64,000 nucleotides of DNA, from the NCBI RefSeq assembly GCF_021401245.1, contig NZ_JACBFY010000001.1:124001-188000 (forward strand), given 5' to 3'. The position numbers and the translations under genes were made by a program. Every line of letters begins with the position of its first letter. Position 1 is the first letter of the stretch. This DNA is from Pseudacidovorax sp. NFM-22 (GTDB lineage: Bacteria > Pseudomonadota > Gammaproteobacteria > Burkholderiales > Burkholderiaceae_C). The notes beneath the pieces were generated by a model, which made no database searches, had not been told where the DNA came from, and worked only from the letters and a program-made list of their open reading frames with translations. This document shows positions 1 through 7,912 of this stretch, one piece after another.

Positions 1-196
1 TCTGGCTGGCCTTGCTCATGTCGGCGCCGTGGTACTCGGCCTTCACGCCGAGGGCGCGGATCTCGGCCAGTGCGCCATCCGCGTCGCCGAAGCCATTGAG
101 CACGAGGTTGGCGCCCTGCTGCGCCAGCGCCTTGGCAATGCCGAGTCCGATGCCGCTGGTCGAGCCTGTGACGAGCGCTGTTTTGCCTTGAAGCAT
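1..196 (-). CDS. bdhA: 3-hydroxybutyrate dehydrogenase, SDR family (5' part only)
   Basis: The first 65 codons of a minus-strand gene that runs off the left edge of the window. The protein begins MLQGKTALVTGSTSGIGLG, the N-terminal beta-alpha unit of a short-chain dehydrogenase, with the TGxxxGIG cofactor-binding motif at about residues 10-17. The following NLVLNGFGD stretch is characteristic of D-3-hydroxybutyrate dehydrogenases, which interconvert 3-hydroxybutyrate and acetoacetate with NAD in the breakdown of poly-3-hydroxybutyrate. The ATG at 196 is the obvious start. The gene is divergent from the hydrolase at 265. A PHA role fits phaR at 4.4 kb. The catalytic Ser-Tyr-Lys lie outside the window, so the substrate is inferred from N-terminal similarity only. 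Confidence 0.8.
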   Translation of the reverse strand, partial: MLQGKTALVTGSTSGIGLGIAKALAQQGANLVLNGFGDADGALAEIRALGVKAEYHGADMSKASQ

Positions 197-264
197 GATG
201 GGCTGTTCTCCGCGATCAATTAGGATGGACGCGAGCATATCGCCAGCGCCACGGAGACGTTTGC

Positions 265-1221
265 ATGACAGAGCCCATCCTTGATTTCGTGGACTGCGCG
301 GATGCCGGCGGCGGTCATCGCATGGCCTATTGGCAGTGGGGCGACCCGCAGGCCGGCCATGTGGTGCTGTGCGTGCATGGGCTCACGCGCCAGGGGCGGG
401 ACTTCGATGCGTTGGCGAAAGTGCTGCTGGCCCAGGCGCTGCAGCCCATCCGCATCGTCTGCCCGGACGTCGTGGGCCGTGGCCGAAGCGACTGGCTGGC
501 GGAGCCCGCGCACTACCAGTTCCCGCAGTACGTCGCCGACATGATGGCGCTGCTCGCGCACTTGCATGCGCGCGCTCCCATCGAGCAGTTCGACCATGTC
601 GGCACCAGCATGGGCGGCCTCATCGGCATCTTCCTGGCCGCCCAGCCAACCTTGGTGCCCGTGCCTGTGCGGCGCCTCGTGCTCAACGATGTCGGTCCGG
701 CGGTTGAATTCGATGCGATCGCCCGCATTTCGGGCTACGTGGGGCAGGGCGGTGTCTATGCCACGGTCGAAGAGGCGGCGCAGGTGCTGCTCGGGATCTC
801 CGCGGGCTTCGGCCCGCACACGCCCGCGCAGTGGCGTGCGCTGACGGTGCCGATGCTGGTCCCGGCCAGCGAACGCAGCGCCGACGGCCGGCAACGGCAG
901 GCGCCGGCGCAGGGCAGCACCGATGTCGGCCCTTACCGGCTGCATTACGACCCGGCCTTGTCCGTGGGCCTGCGGGCGCTGACGCGCGAGCAGGCCGCGC
1001 AGGGCGAAGCGGTGGTGTGGGCGGCCTACGATGCCGTGACGGCGCCGACCTTGCTGCTGCGCGGCGCGGATTCCGATCTGCTGTCGCGCAGCACGGCGCA
1101 GGCGATGACGCAGCGGGGCCCCAGGGCTTCGCTCGTCGAGTTCGCCGACGTCGGGCATGCGCCCACGCTGGTCGATCCGGCGCAGTCGTCCGTCGTGGCG
1201 TCCTTCCTGTTCGCGCGTTGA
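265..1221 (+). CDS. alpha/beta hydrolase
   Basis: A 318-residue alpha/beta-hydrolase-fold protein. The oxyanion-hole HG is at residues 38-39 (CVHGLTRQG), the nucleophile elbow GTSMGG places the catalytic Ser at 115, an acidic residue sits in the RGADSD stretch near 270, and the catalytic His is at 298 (DVGHAP). No signal peptide is visible, so it is probably cytoplasmic. The ATG follows a GAGACG ribosome-binding-like sequence. It is divergent from the hydroxybutyrate dehydrogenase and only 28 bp upstream of relA. The substrate cannot be read from the sequence. The fold includes esterases, haloalkane dehalogenases and PHB-oligomer hydrolases; the adjacent bdhA makes an ester or oligomer hydrolase role possible, but this is a guess. 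Confidence 0.85.
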   Translation: MTEPILDFVDCADAGGGHRMAYWQWGDPQAGHVVLCVHGLTRQGRDFDALAKVLLAQALQPIRIVCPDVVGRGRSDWLAEPAHYQFPQYVADMMALLAHLHARAPIEQFDHVGTSMGGLIGIFLAAQPTLVPVPVRRLVLNDVGPAVEFDAIARISGYVGQGGVYATVEEAAQVLLGISAGFGPHTPAQWRALTVPMLVPASERSADGRQRQAPAQGSTDVGPYRLHYDPALSVGLRALTREQAAQGEAVVWAAYDAVTAPTLLLRGADSDLLSRSTAQAMTQRGPRASLVEFADVGHAPTLVDPAQSSVVASFLFAR

Positions 1222-1249
1222 GTGCACATCCAGAATTTGCGATTGAGAG

Positions 1250-3451
1250 TTGTCAGTGTCAGAGCCAGCCGTTGTTGAACATGCCCTGTCCGCCGCCACT
1301 GCCCAGGTGGCGCCGGGCATGGAGGACATGCTGGCCCGCGCCCGCGCCTTCGCAGCACCGCTGATCGAGGGCGAGACGCTCGACACCGGCGAGAACACGC
1401 TGGCGCATGCCGATGCGGTGGCCGCCATCGTGGCCTCGATGGGCGGCTCCGAGGCCATGCAGGCCGCCAGCTATCTCGTCTACGCCTGCCCGCACCTCAA
1501 CCGGCCGCACGAGGTCATTTCCAAGGTCTTCGGCGACAACTACGCCTCCCTCGCGCTGGAGACGACCAAGCTGGTCCAGGTCCAGAAGCAGACGCGCGGG
1601 GTCGTGCAGATGGCCGACGGCAGCGGCGCGCAGACCGAGACGGTGCGCAAGATGCTGCTCGCCTTCTCGCGGGACCTGCGGGTGGTGATGCTGCGCCTGG
1701 CCTCGCGGCTGCAGACGCTGAGGCATGCGGCGGCCGTCAAGCAGCCGGTGCCCGAGAGCATGGCGCGCGAGTCGCTCCAGGTGTTCGCGCCGCTGGCCAA
1801 CCGGCTCGGCATCTGGCAGGTCAAGTGGGAGATCGAGGACCTCTCCTTCCGTTTCCTGGAGCCGGACACCTACAAGCTGATCGCCCAGCTGCTCGACGAG
1901 AAGCGGGCGGAGCGCGAGGTCTATGTCGAGCAGCTGCGCGCGCGGCTCGAGCGGGACCTTGCCAGCCAGGGCATCGAGGCGAAGGTGCAGGGCCGGCCCA
2001 AGAACATCTACAGCATCGTCAAGAAGATGCGCGGCAAGTCGCTCGACTTCGGCCAGGTGTTCGACATCCTGGCCCTGCGCGTGATCGTCGGGGACGTGAA
2101 GGACTGCTATGCGGTGCTGGCCTGGGTGCATTCGCACTTCCAGCCGATCGTGGAGGAGTTCGACGACTACATCGCCCGGCCCAAGCCCAATGGCTACCAG
2201 TCGCTGCACACGGTGGTGCGCGACGTGGCCGGCGGCCGGCCCGACAAGCCCATCGAGATCCAGATCCGCACCGCACAGATGCACGAGCATGCCGAGCACG
2301 GCGTGGCGGCGCACTGGGCCTACAAGGAGGCGGGGCCCAAGGGCTATGCCGGCGTGTGGGCCGGCGGCGAGTACGACGCGAAGATCGCAGTGCTGCGGCA
2401 GCTGCTGGCCTGGGAGCGCGACCTGTCTGGCGGCGACCAGGGCAGCGGCCTCTTCGACGACCGCATCTACGTGCTGACGCCCGATGCCGCCATCGTGGAG
2501 CTGCCCCAGGGCTCCACGCCGGTGGATTTCGCGTACACGGTGCACACGCAGTTGGGCCACCGCTGCCGGGGCGCGCGTGTGGACGGTGCCATGGTGCCGC
2601 TCAACACGCCGCTGCAGAACGGCCAGACCGTCGAGGTGATCGCCACGAAGGAAGGCGGGCCCTCGCGTGACTGGCTCAACACCGATCTCGGTTATCTCGC
2701 CAGCCATCGGGCGCGTGCGAAGGTGCGTGCCTGGTTCAATGCCCAGGCCACACACGAGACCGTGGCGCGGGGGCGCGAGGCGGTCGAGAAGCTGCTTCAG
2801 CGCGAGGGCAAGACGGCATTGCGCCTGGAGGACCTGGCCACCCAACTGGGCTTTCGCAGCGCCGACCACCTGTTCGAAGTGGTGGGCAAGGACGAGTTCT
2901 CCCTGCGCAACATCGAGAACCTGCTGCGACCGCAGGAGGCTCAGCCCGCGGCCGACGAAGCGCCGCTCATCCGCAAGCCGCGGGCCACCGATGGTTCCGG
3001 CAAGGGCGGCGTGCTGGTGGTGGGCGTCTCCTCGCTCATGACCCAGCTGGCCAAGTGCTGCCGACCTGCGCCGCCAGATGCGATCCGGGGTTTCGTGACA
3101 CGCGGCCACGGCGTGAGCGTGCACCGCGCGGACTGCAGCAACTTCAGGATGATGGCGGCGAAGGACGCCGGCCGCGTGATCGACGTGGAATGGGGAACGC
3201 CACGGAGCGGCAGCGACATGGTCTATGCCGTGGACGTGGCGGTGGAGGCGGCCGACCGCCAGGGATTGCTTCGCGACATCTCGGACGTCTTCGCGCGCGA
3301 GAAGATGAACGTGATCGGCGTCCAGACCCAGTCGGTGCGGGGGACGGCCTGGATGACCTTCACCATCGAGATCGCCGACGCAGCGCGGCTGACCCATGTG
3401 CTGGGCATCGTGGCGTCGGTGTCCGGCGTGCGCTCGGCCCGGCGTCGCTGA
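1250..3451 (+). CDS. relA: RelA-type (p)ppGpp synthetase (degenerate hydrolase domain)
   Basis: GTP pyrophosphokinase of the stringent response, 733 residues with the full long-RSH layout. The N-terminal HD-hydrolase region has lost its metal ligands: LVYACPHLN stands where active enzymes have the HDxxED motif (about residues 76-84). The synthetase domain (about 250-370) carries EFDDYIARPKPNGYQS. Its EFDD at 303-306 is the acidic ExDD signature of monofunctional RelA, as opposed to the RxKD of bifunctional SpoT. A TGS domain (about 415-475) and a C-terminal ACT domain (about 660-733) follow. The protein should make (p)ppGpp on stalled ribosomes but not degrade it. The start used is TTG at 1250; GTG at 1256 is an in-frame alternative. 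A rho-independent terminator follows at 3564. Confidence 0.95.
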   Translation: MSVSEPAVVEHALSAATAQVAPGMEDMLARARAFAAPLIEGETLDTGENTLAHADAVAAIVASMGGSEAMQAASYLVYACPHLNRPHEVISKVFGDNYASLALETTKLVQVQKQTRGVVQMADGSGAQTETVRKMLLAFSRDLRVVMLRLASRLQTLRHAAAVKQPVPESMARESLQVFAPLANRLGIWQVKWEIEDLSFRFLEPDTYKLIAQLLDEKRAEREVYVEQLRARLERDLASQGIEAKVQGRPKNIYSIVKKMRGKSLDFGQVFDILALRVIVGDVKDCYAVLAWVHSHFQPIVEEFDDYIARPKPNGYQSLHTVVRDVAGGRPDKPIEIQIRTAQMHEHAEHGVAAHWAYKEAGPKGYAGVWAGGEYDAKIAVLRQLLAWERDLSGGDQGSGLFDDRIYVLTPDAAIVELPQGSTPVDFAYTVHTQLGHRCRGARVDGAMVPLNTPLQNGQTVEVIATKEGGPSRDWLNTDLGYLASHRARAKVRAWFNAQATHETVARGREAVEKLLQREGKTALRLEDLATQLGFRSADHLFEVVGKDEFSLRNIENLLRPQEAQPAADEAPLIRKPRATDGSGKGGVLVVGVSSLMTQLAKCCRPAPPDAIRGFVTRGHGVSVHRADCSNFRMMAAKDAGRVIDVEWGTPRSGSDMVYAVDVAVEAADRQGLLRDISDVFAREKMNVIGVQTQSVRGTAWMTFTIEIADAARLTHVLGIVASVSGVRSARRR

Positions 3452-3563
3452 GGTTTCGCCCAAGGGGCGACGCGCGGAGCCGCTGGCTCGCCGTGCCGCT
3501 CCGTTCCCAGGCAAGGTCGTTCGAAGAACGTAATCCTGTGCCGTGCGTGACCGACGAACAGGC

Positions 3564-3593
3564 AAAAAAATAGCCCCTTGCGGGGCTATTTTT
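3564..3593. terminator. bidirectional rho-independent terminator, relA / tRNA-Val
   Basis: A 9-bp perfect stem (AATAGCCCC at 3569-3577, GGGGCTATT at 3582-3590) with a TTGC loop. It has an A-run on its left and a T-run on its right, so it can end transcription in both directions. It lies between convergent relA (+) and tRNA-Val (-). Confidence 0.85.
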
Positions 3594-3621
3594 GGTGTGT
3601 GCCTGGTTGACACACGGCGTT

Positions 3622-3698
3622 TGGTAGGCGCGATTGGACTCGAACCAACGACCCCCACCATGTCAAGGTGGTGCTCTAACCAGCTGAGCTACGCGCCT
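3622..3698 (-). tRNA. tRNA-Val (GAC)
   Basis: A 77-nt minus-strand tRNA with encoded CCA. The seven-pair acceptor stem is AGGCGCG/CGCGCCT, the anticodon loop TTGACAT gives anticodon GAC, the T-arm contains GGTTCGAGTCC, and the D-arm begins AGCTCAG. The anticodon stem CCACC/GGTGG pairs fully. The bidirectional hairpin at 3564-3593 lies just downstream in its direction of transcription. Confidence 0.97.
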
Positions 3699-3953
3699 GT
3701 GTTTGTTCGAGAGGATAGAGTATAGCACGGTATTTTTGGGGCTGGGAAGCCCCCCCCCGCCGAATCTTGCGGAAACAGTCCGACGCGCTGGGCCGCGAGC
3801 CGTCCAATCATTCCTCCGCCTCGATGCCAGTTCGCCCTGTCTTGAGGGCGCACGCTGGCTGACTTTCCTGGCCGAACGTCAGATGCAATTGGTTGCGGCG
3901 TGTGATAACTTGGCCTGCACATAACAACCACTTCCGCGCCCCGGGGAATCCTG
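3699..3953. other. intergenic region, no gene seen
   Basis: About 255 bp between tRNA-Val and the small plus-strand gene at 3954. It contains a C-run near 3750-3758 and a somewhat AT-richer stretch near 3895-3935 that could hold a promoter. No convincing coding or RNA feature is visible. Confidence 0.5.
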
Positions 3954-4313
3954 ATGAACTCGCCCTCCGTCCTTCCTGATGAACTTGCTTCGCGGCGCAG
4001 AATTGCCATGCTGTTGCATCAGGCCCCGCTGGAATTTGCTCGTGCCGTCTATGGCATCAATGACCGGGCCAGCGGACGCGTCGGCACGATGGCGGCGCAG
4101 GACGTGGCGCGCGCCGAAGGCATGGGCGTGCTGGTAACCCGGGAGCGCGTCCAGCAGCGTGCCCGCTCCTACCTGCCGATGGAAGGCCGCGAGCATTGCC
4201 CGCGATGCTGGGTTTTTGCCAGCACGCGCACGCCGCTGTCGTTCCATCGCACGGAAGAGGGCCACGAACTCGCACGCTGCAGCAGTTGCGGTGCCGAGTA
4301 CCCCAATCCCTGA
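3954..4313 (+). CDS. small zinc-ribbon protein of unknown function
   Basis: A 119-residue protein not assigned to a named family. The N-terminal two thirds is predicted mostly helical and polar, with no membrane segment. The C-terminus has two CxxC knuckles (C82/C85 and C109/C112) separated by 23 residues, a zinc-ribbon arrangement. The ATG start follows a CGGGGAATCC stretch, the gene stands alone, and its codon use matches the neighbouring genes. Zinc binding is inferred from the cysteine spacing. A nucleic-acid or protein-binding role is possible, but nothing in the sequence settles it. Confidence 0.75.
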   Translation: MNSPSVLPDELASRRRIAMLLHQAPLEFARAVYGINDRASGRVGTMAAQDVARAEGMGVLVTRERVQQRARSYLPMEGREHCPRCWVFASTRTPLSFHRTEEGHELARCSSCGAEYPNP

Positions 4314-4401
4314 GGCTTGGCGGGTGGGCAGGGTAAACCTTGGAATGCGCTTCCAGTCGCCTCCCTAGAATGGGTTGCTCGTGGAATGCGAGGTGTGTGG
4401 T

Positions 4402-4950
4402 TTGAAGGAATCTCCAGTGCAGGGCAAGAAGGCGGCGGCCAAGTCGTCTGAACGGGTGATCAAGAAGTACCCGAACCGCAGGCTCTACGACACCGACTCT
4501 TCGGCCTACATCACACTTGCGGACGTCAAGCAACTGGTGATGGACCAGGCGACCTTCGTGGTCCGCGATGCCAAGACGGGCGAAGACATCACCCGCAGCA
4601 TCCTGCTGCAGATCATCCTGGAAGAAGAAGCCGGCGGGGCGCCAATGTTCACCGAGCAGGTGCTGGCCAGCATCATCCGCTTCTACGGCCACGCCATGCA
4701 GGGCTTCATGGCGCCCTACCTCGAGAAGAACATCCAGGCCATGGTCGAGGTGCAGACCCAGATGGCCGACAAGGCCCAGAGCTTCACGCCCGAGATGTGG
4801 TCCCGCTTCATGACGATGCAGTCGCCCGTGCTGCAGGGGCTGATGGGAAGCTACGTCGAACAGTCCAAGTCCGCCTTCCAGCAGATGCAGGAGCAGATGC
4901 AGAAGAACGCAGACCAGGTGCTTGGCGCCTTCGGCCTCAAGCGTCCCTGA
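4402..4950 (+). CDS. phaR: polyhydroxyalkanoate synthesis repressor PhaR
   Basis: A DNA- and PHA-binding repressor that controls phasin and PHA synthesis genes. Near the N-terminus RVIKKYPNRRLYDTDSSAYI is the signature of the PHB/PHA accumulation regulator DNA-binding domain. It is followed by the alpha-helical accumulation-regulator repeat (FTEQVLASIIRFYGHAMQGF) and a Gln/Met-rich helical C-terminus. The family binds both DNA and PHA granules, releasing promoters when polymer forms. The start is uncertain: the frame is open from 4375, but TTG at 4402 has GAGGT seven bases upstream and gives 182 residues, close to the usual family length. The hydroxybutyrate dehydrogenase at the left edge supports an active PHB cycle. 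Confidence 0.88.
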   Translation: MKESPVQGKKAAAKSSERVIKKYPNRRLYDTDSSAYITLADVKQLVMDQATFVVRDAKTGEDITRSILLQIILEEEAGGAPMFTEQVLASIIRFYGHAMQGFMAPYLEKNIQAMVEVQTQMADKAQSFTPEMWSRFMTMQSPVLQGLMGSYVEQSKSAFQQMQEQMQKNADQVLGAFGLKRP

Positions 4951-5209
4951 AGGCTCAGGCTGCGCGGGCAGGGTGCGCGCATCGCCTACCTCCTGCCCTG
5001 GCCCGCGTCAAGCCTGCCTAGAGGCCGGCGGCGCCCACGAGTGCACGCTGCCCGCTGCTTCAGGGCACCTTCCCGCCGTTCGTCCCCAAGCGCGGTGACC
5101 GGCTCGGGTAGCTGGTCGACCATGCACAGCGCTGTCGTTCTTGTCCGACGTTGCCCTCAAAGCCGCTGAGGTACTGTCTCGTACCTCTACCCACGTCTGG
5201 AATGCCATC

Positions 5210-5779
5210 GTGAGACCTGCATCCGCCTCTGGTTCCCTCTCGCGCCGATCCTTGATCGTGGGCGGCGTCGTGCTCGCTGTATCCGCAGTGTCCGGATGCG
5301 CGGTCTCCACCCCCACCATCGAACGCGAGGCAGCGGTCGACCTGCGCCGGTTCATGGGCGACTGGTATGTCATCGGCAACATCCCCACCCCGCCCGAGCG
5401 CGATGCCTACAACGCCGTGGAGTCCTACCGCCTGGATGACGAGGGCCGCATTCGCACGCGCTTTCGGTACCGCGAGGGTGCCTTCGACGGGCCTCTGCGG
5501 ACGATGAACCCGGTGGGTACCGTGGTGGAAGGCACGGGCAATGCCGTTTGGGGAATGCAGTTCATCTGGCCGATCAAGGCTGAGTACGTGATCGTCGACG
5601 TGGACCCCGCCTATTCGCTGACCATCATCGGTCGCAGCGCCCGGGACTACGCCTGGATCATGGCGAGGCAGCCCGCCATTCCGGAACAACGCTACGACGC
5701 GGCCGTCGCCCGTCTGCGGGCGCTGGGTTACGACACCGCCAAGCTGCGGCGCGTGCCGCAGCGGTGGCCCGAGCGCTGA
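5210..5779 (+). CDS. blc: lipocalin-family lipoprotein (Blc-like)
   Basis: A bacterial lipocalin of 189 residues, expected to be lipid-anchored. The N-terminus has arginines (SRRSLI), a hydrophobic core IVGGVVLAVSAV and a lipobox ending SGC (Cys at about 30). The mature part opens with the lipocalin signature FMGDWYVIGNIP (GxW motif). It ends with a DYAWIMARQP block and a helix typical of Blc/ApoD-like proteins, which bind small hydrophobic ligands at the outer membrane and are often linked to envelope stress. GTG at 5210 is preferred because it gives a compact signal peptide and has GGAA upstream. The frame extends to 5141, but that would add an atypical N-terminus. No operon partner is clear. 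Confidence 0.85.
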   Translation: MRPASASGSLSRRSLIVGGVVLAVSAVSGCAVSTPTIEREAAVDLRRFMGDWYVIGNIPTPPERDAYNAVESYRLDDEGRIRTRFRYREGAFDGPLRTMNPVGTVVEGTGNAVWGMQFIWPIKAEYVIVDVDPAYSLTIIGRSARDYAWIMARQPAIPEQRYDAAVARLRALGYDTAKLRRVPQRWPER

Positions 5780-5847
5780 ATGCCCGCTCACGCTGGTGGG
5801 CCCGCGGCAGGCTCCACGACAATCGCACCTTCTGCGAAAGTGTCCTG

Positions 5848-6324
5848 ATGAACGAGATCCAGTGGTTCGTGCGTGTTTGCCAGATCGAGGGCCTCGAAGC
5901 GGCCCTGCGCGAGCTCAACGCCCGTGTTCCCCACCGCTATACCGGCGTCTATCGCTTCGAGGGCGACCTCATGCGCAGCCTTGCGCTGGTGGACAAGGCG
6001 GGCGAAGCGCGGCCCGAGCACCTTGCCGCGGTGCCCTTCAAGGACAGCTTCTGCCAGTACGTGCTGCGCGAGGGTGGGTTCCAGAGTGGAGACACCGGCG
6101 CTGACCGTCGCCTCGACGGCCATGTCTACCAAGGGGTGGTGCTGAGCTATCACGGCGTCCCGGTGCTTGACGACGCCGGCCAGCTCTTCGGTTCGCTGTG
6201 CCACTTCGATCAGGACAGCAAAGAATTGAGCGACGGCGAATTCGCCATGATGCAGCGCGTCGCGCGGGTGATCCCCGCCTTCCTGCGGTCTCGCTCGGCG
6301 GGCATCGCACTGCCCGCGGCCTGA
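5848..6324 (+). CDS. GAF-domain protein
   Basis: A 158-residue protein made almost entirely of one GAF domain. The VPFKDSFCQYVLREGG stretch and the later VLDDAGQLFGSLCHFDQ are typical GAF core strands (entry helix, then the GSLCxFD strand). There is no output domain, so it may be a stand-alone ligand or redox sensor, or act through a partner. ATG at 5848 follows a GAAAG stretch, and the upstream open frame from 5764 overlaps the end of the lipocalin gene and is not needed. It converges on the glycosyltransferase gene with two bases between stops. The first part of the GAF-EAL protein at 17.4 kb contains a similar domain. Confidence 0.8.
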   Translation: MNEIQWFVRVCQIEGLEAALRELNARVPHRYTGVYRFEGDLMRSLALVDKAGEARPEHLAAVPFKDSFCQYVLREGGFQSGDTGADRRLDGHVYQGVVLSYHGVPVLDDAGQLFGSLCHFDQDSKELSDGEFAMMQRVARVIPAFLRSRSAGIALPAA

Positions 6325-6326
6325 AT

Positions 6327-7103
6327 TCAGCGCTGGAAGGGGGGCGCTCCCCGCAGACGGCGCCAGACCAGGGAAGGCAGGCGCAGGACGAACTCGATCA
6401 TCAGCCGCGTGTGCATCCAGGTCAGCAGCACGTTGTCGCGGCCATACCGGAAGTGGGAGACGCCGCCCTCGTCGGCGCTCAGGTACTTGACCGGCGCGTC
6501 GATGTTGACGGGCTTCACGCCGCGCCAGGCCAGCCGGACCACCGCCTCGGTGTCGAAGTCGAAGCGCCGCATCCAGGGTTGCCGGTCCATGATCGCGAGC
6601 AGGTCCTCGATGGGGTAGACCCGGAACCCATACAGCGAGTCGCCGATCCCGGCGAACAGGGTTTCCAGCTGGGTCCATCCGTTGGAGACACGGCGCCCGC
6701 GCACACGCAGCAGCGGGGCACTGGCGTCGAACACCGGCCGGCCGAGCACCATCGTCTCCGGCCGCTGGATCGATGCTGCCATGAACGCGGGGATGAGCGC
6801 CGAAGGATGCTGCCCGTCGGAATCCATCGTGAGCGCGTGCGTGAATCCTTCGGCGGCGGCGGTACGCAGGCCCTGCATCACGGCGGCGCCCTTGCCCTGG
6901 TTCTGGGGCAGCACCCAGACGCGCAGGCCGGCGTCCGCCTGCGCCATCTGCTGGAGCTGCTCGGCCGTGCCGTCGGTGCTGCCGTCCACCACCACCCACA
7001 CGGGGCTCCACTGCGCCCGGGCTTCGCGCACCGTGTCGAAGACTTTCGGCCCGGTGTTGTAGCTGGGGATCAGGACAAGGTGGGTGCGCGAGGACTCTGG
7101 CAT
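6327..7103 (-). CDS. family 2 glycosyltransferase
   Basis: A 258-residue GT-A-fold transferase. The N-terminus has LVLIPSYNTG and the nucleotide-binding WVVVDGSTDGT. NQGKGAAVMQG and the metal-binding MDSDGQHP follow. No transmembrane segment precedes the catalytic domain; the C-terminal helix LMIEFVLRLPSLVWRRL may be membrane-associated. It is the last gene of a four-gene minus-strand unit and overlaps the acyltransferase gene by 34 bp. The dolichol-phosphate-mannose-synthase-like catalytic domain fits aryl-polyene/xanthomonadin clusters, where a glycosyltransferase and an acyltransferase attach the pigment to a membrane anchor. The acceptor is inferred only. Confidence 0.88.
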   Translation of the reverse strand: MPESSRTHLVLIPSYNTGPKVFDTVREARAQWSPVWVVVDGSTDGTAEQLQQMAQADAGLRVWVLPQNQGKGAAVMQGLRTAAAEGFTHALTMDSDGQHPSALIPAFMAASIQRPETMVLGRPVFDASAPLLRVRGRRVSNGWTQLETLFAGIGDSLYGFRVYPIEDLLAIMDRQPWMRRFDFDTEAVVRLAWRGVKPVNIDAPVKYLSADEGGVSHFRYGRDNVLLTWMHTRLMIEFVLRLPSLVWRRLRGAPPFQR

Positions 7104-7873
7104 TCGGCAGCGGCCGCCTCGGGTGCGGGCCCGGGCGTCAGATGTTGTTGGAAGTATTGTTCGAGGCGTGCCGTGAGGGCGTTGCTGTCCGCCATCGGTG
7201 CAAAGCGTTCGCCCAGCCGCAGGTGGAACACGATGGGCAGCGGGGGAACCCGCCAGATCGGCCAGCCCTTGCCGAGGTAGGGCGAGTCGGTGTCGATGAA
7301 CACGGTCTGGATCGGCGCCTGCGCGAGCCGCGCGATCAGGGTGACGCCAGGGCGGAAGGCGTTGAGCCGCCCGCCGGTCGTGCGGGTGCCTTCCGGGAAG
7401 ACGACGAGTTGCCCGCCCTCGCGCAGGTCGTCGACCGCCAGCCGCACCATGGTGCGGGCCGAGTCATTGCGGATGTAGCGTGCCAGCCGGGCGCCGGCGC
7501 CGAGGAACACGTTCCTCATCAGCGACGCCTTCATGATGCAGGCGCTGTGCGGCAGGTGCGCCACCAGCAGCAGGGCGTCGAGCATCGTCGGATGGTTGGC
7601 GATGATCACGAGCCCTTGCTCATCGCGCAGGGCGGACAGGCAACGGGCATCGATGCGCATCATTCCGCAAGCGCAGGCCACGGTCCAGAACAGGCGGTAA
7701 CCATGCGCGATGGCTGCGCGGCCGACGTCGCGACCTCTTCCCGCCGGCAGCAGGGGATAGAGCACCATGGCCACCAGGTTCCACGCCAGCGACATGAGCC
7801 CCAGCCCCAACAGCAGCAGGTAGAGCGGCGGCGCAAGAAGAACCGCCTTGGCGAGACGCAGGATCGGCCTCAT
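7070..7873 (-). CDS. lysophospholipid/1-acylglycerol-phosphate acyltransferase-like protein
   Basis: A membrane acyltransferase of the PlsC/LPLAT superfamily, about 267 residues. A hydrophobic N-terminal segment (LLAPPLYLLLLGLGLMSLAW) anchors the protein. The catalytic NHPTMLD matches the NHxxxxD motif, and FPEGTR is the substrate-binding block. The family moves acyl groups from acyl-CoA or acyl-ACP to a glycerol-phosphate or similar acceptor. ATG at 7873 is preferred over a TTG four codons upstream. It lies 39 bp after the chorismatase gene and overlaps the glycosyltransferase gene, so it is probably co-transcribed. In this setting a pigment-esterifying role, as proposed for acyltransferases of aryl-polyene clusters, is more likely than bulk phospholipid synthesis. 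Confidence 0.87.
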   Translation of the reverse strand: MRPILRLAKAVLLAPPLYLLLLGLGLMSLAWNLVAMVLYPLLPAGRGRDVGRAAIAHGYRLFWTVACACGMMRIDARCLSALRDEQGLVIIANHPTMLDALLLVAHLPHSACIMKASLMRNVFLGAGARLARYIRNDSARTMVRLAVDDLREGGQLVVFPEGTRTTGGRLNAFRPGVTLIARLAQAPIQTVFIDTDSPYLGKGWPIWRVPPLPIVFHLRLGERFAPMADSNALTARLEQYFQQHLTPGPAPEAAAAECQSPRAPTLS

Positions 7874-7912
7874 GGCTGCGCGCAATCCAGGCGAGGTTGG
7901 GGGCGGTGGCGG

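Noticed and set aside
1250-3451. Bifunctional SpoT identity for the RSH protein
   Set aside because: The HDxxED hydrolase motif is missing and the synthetase has EFDD, not RxKD, so it is the RelA type.
1259-3661. An 800-codon minus-strand open frame antisense to relA, and similar long antisense frames elsewhere
   Set aside because: High GC makes stop-free antisense frames common. The translations are His/Arg/Gly-rich without domains, while the sense frames encode clear families.
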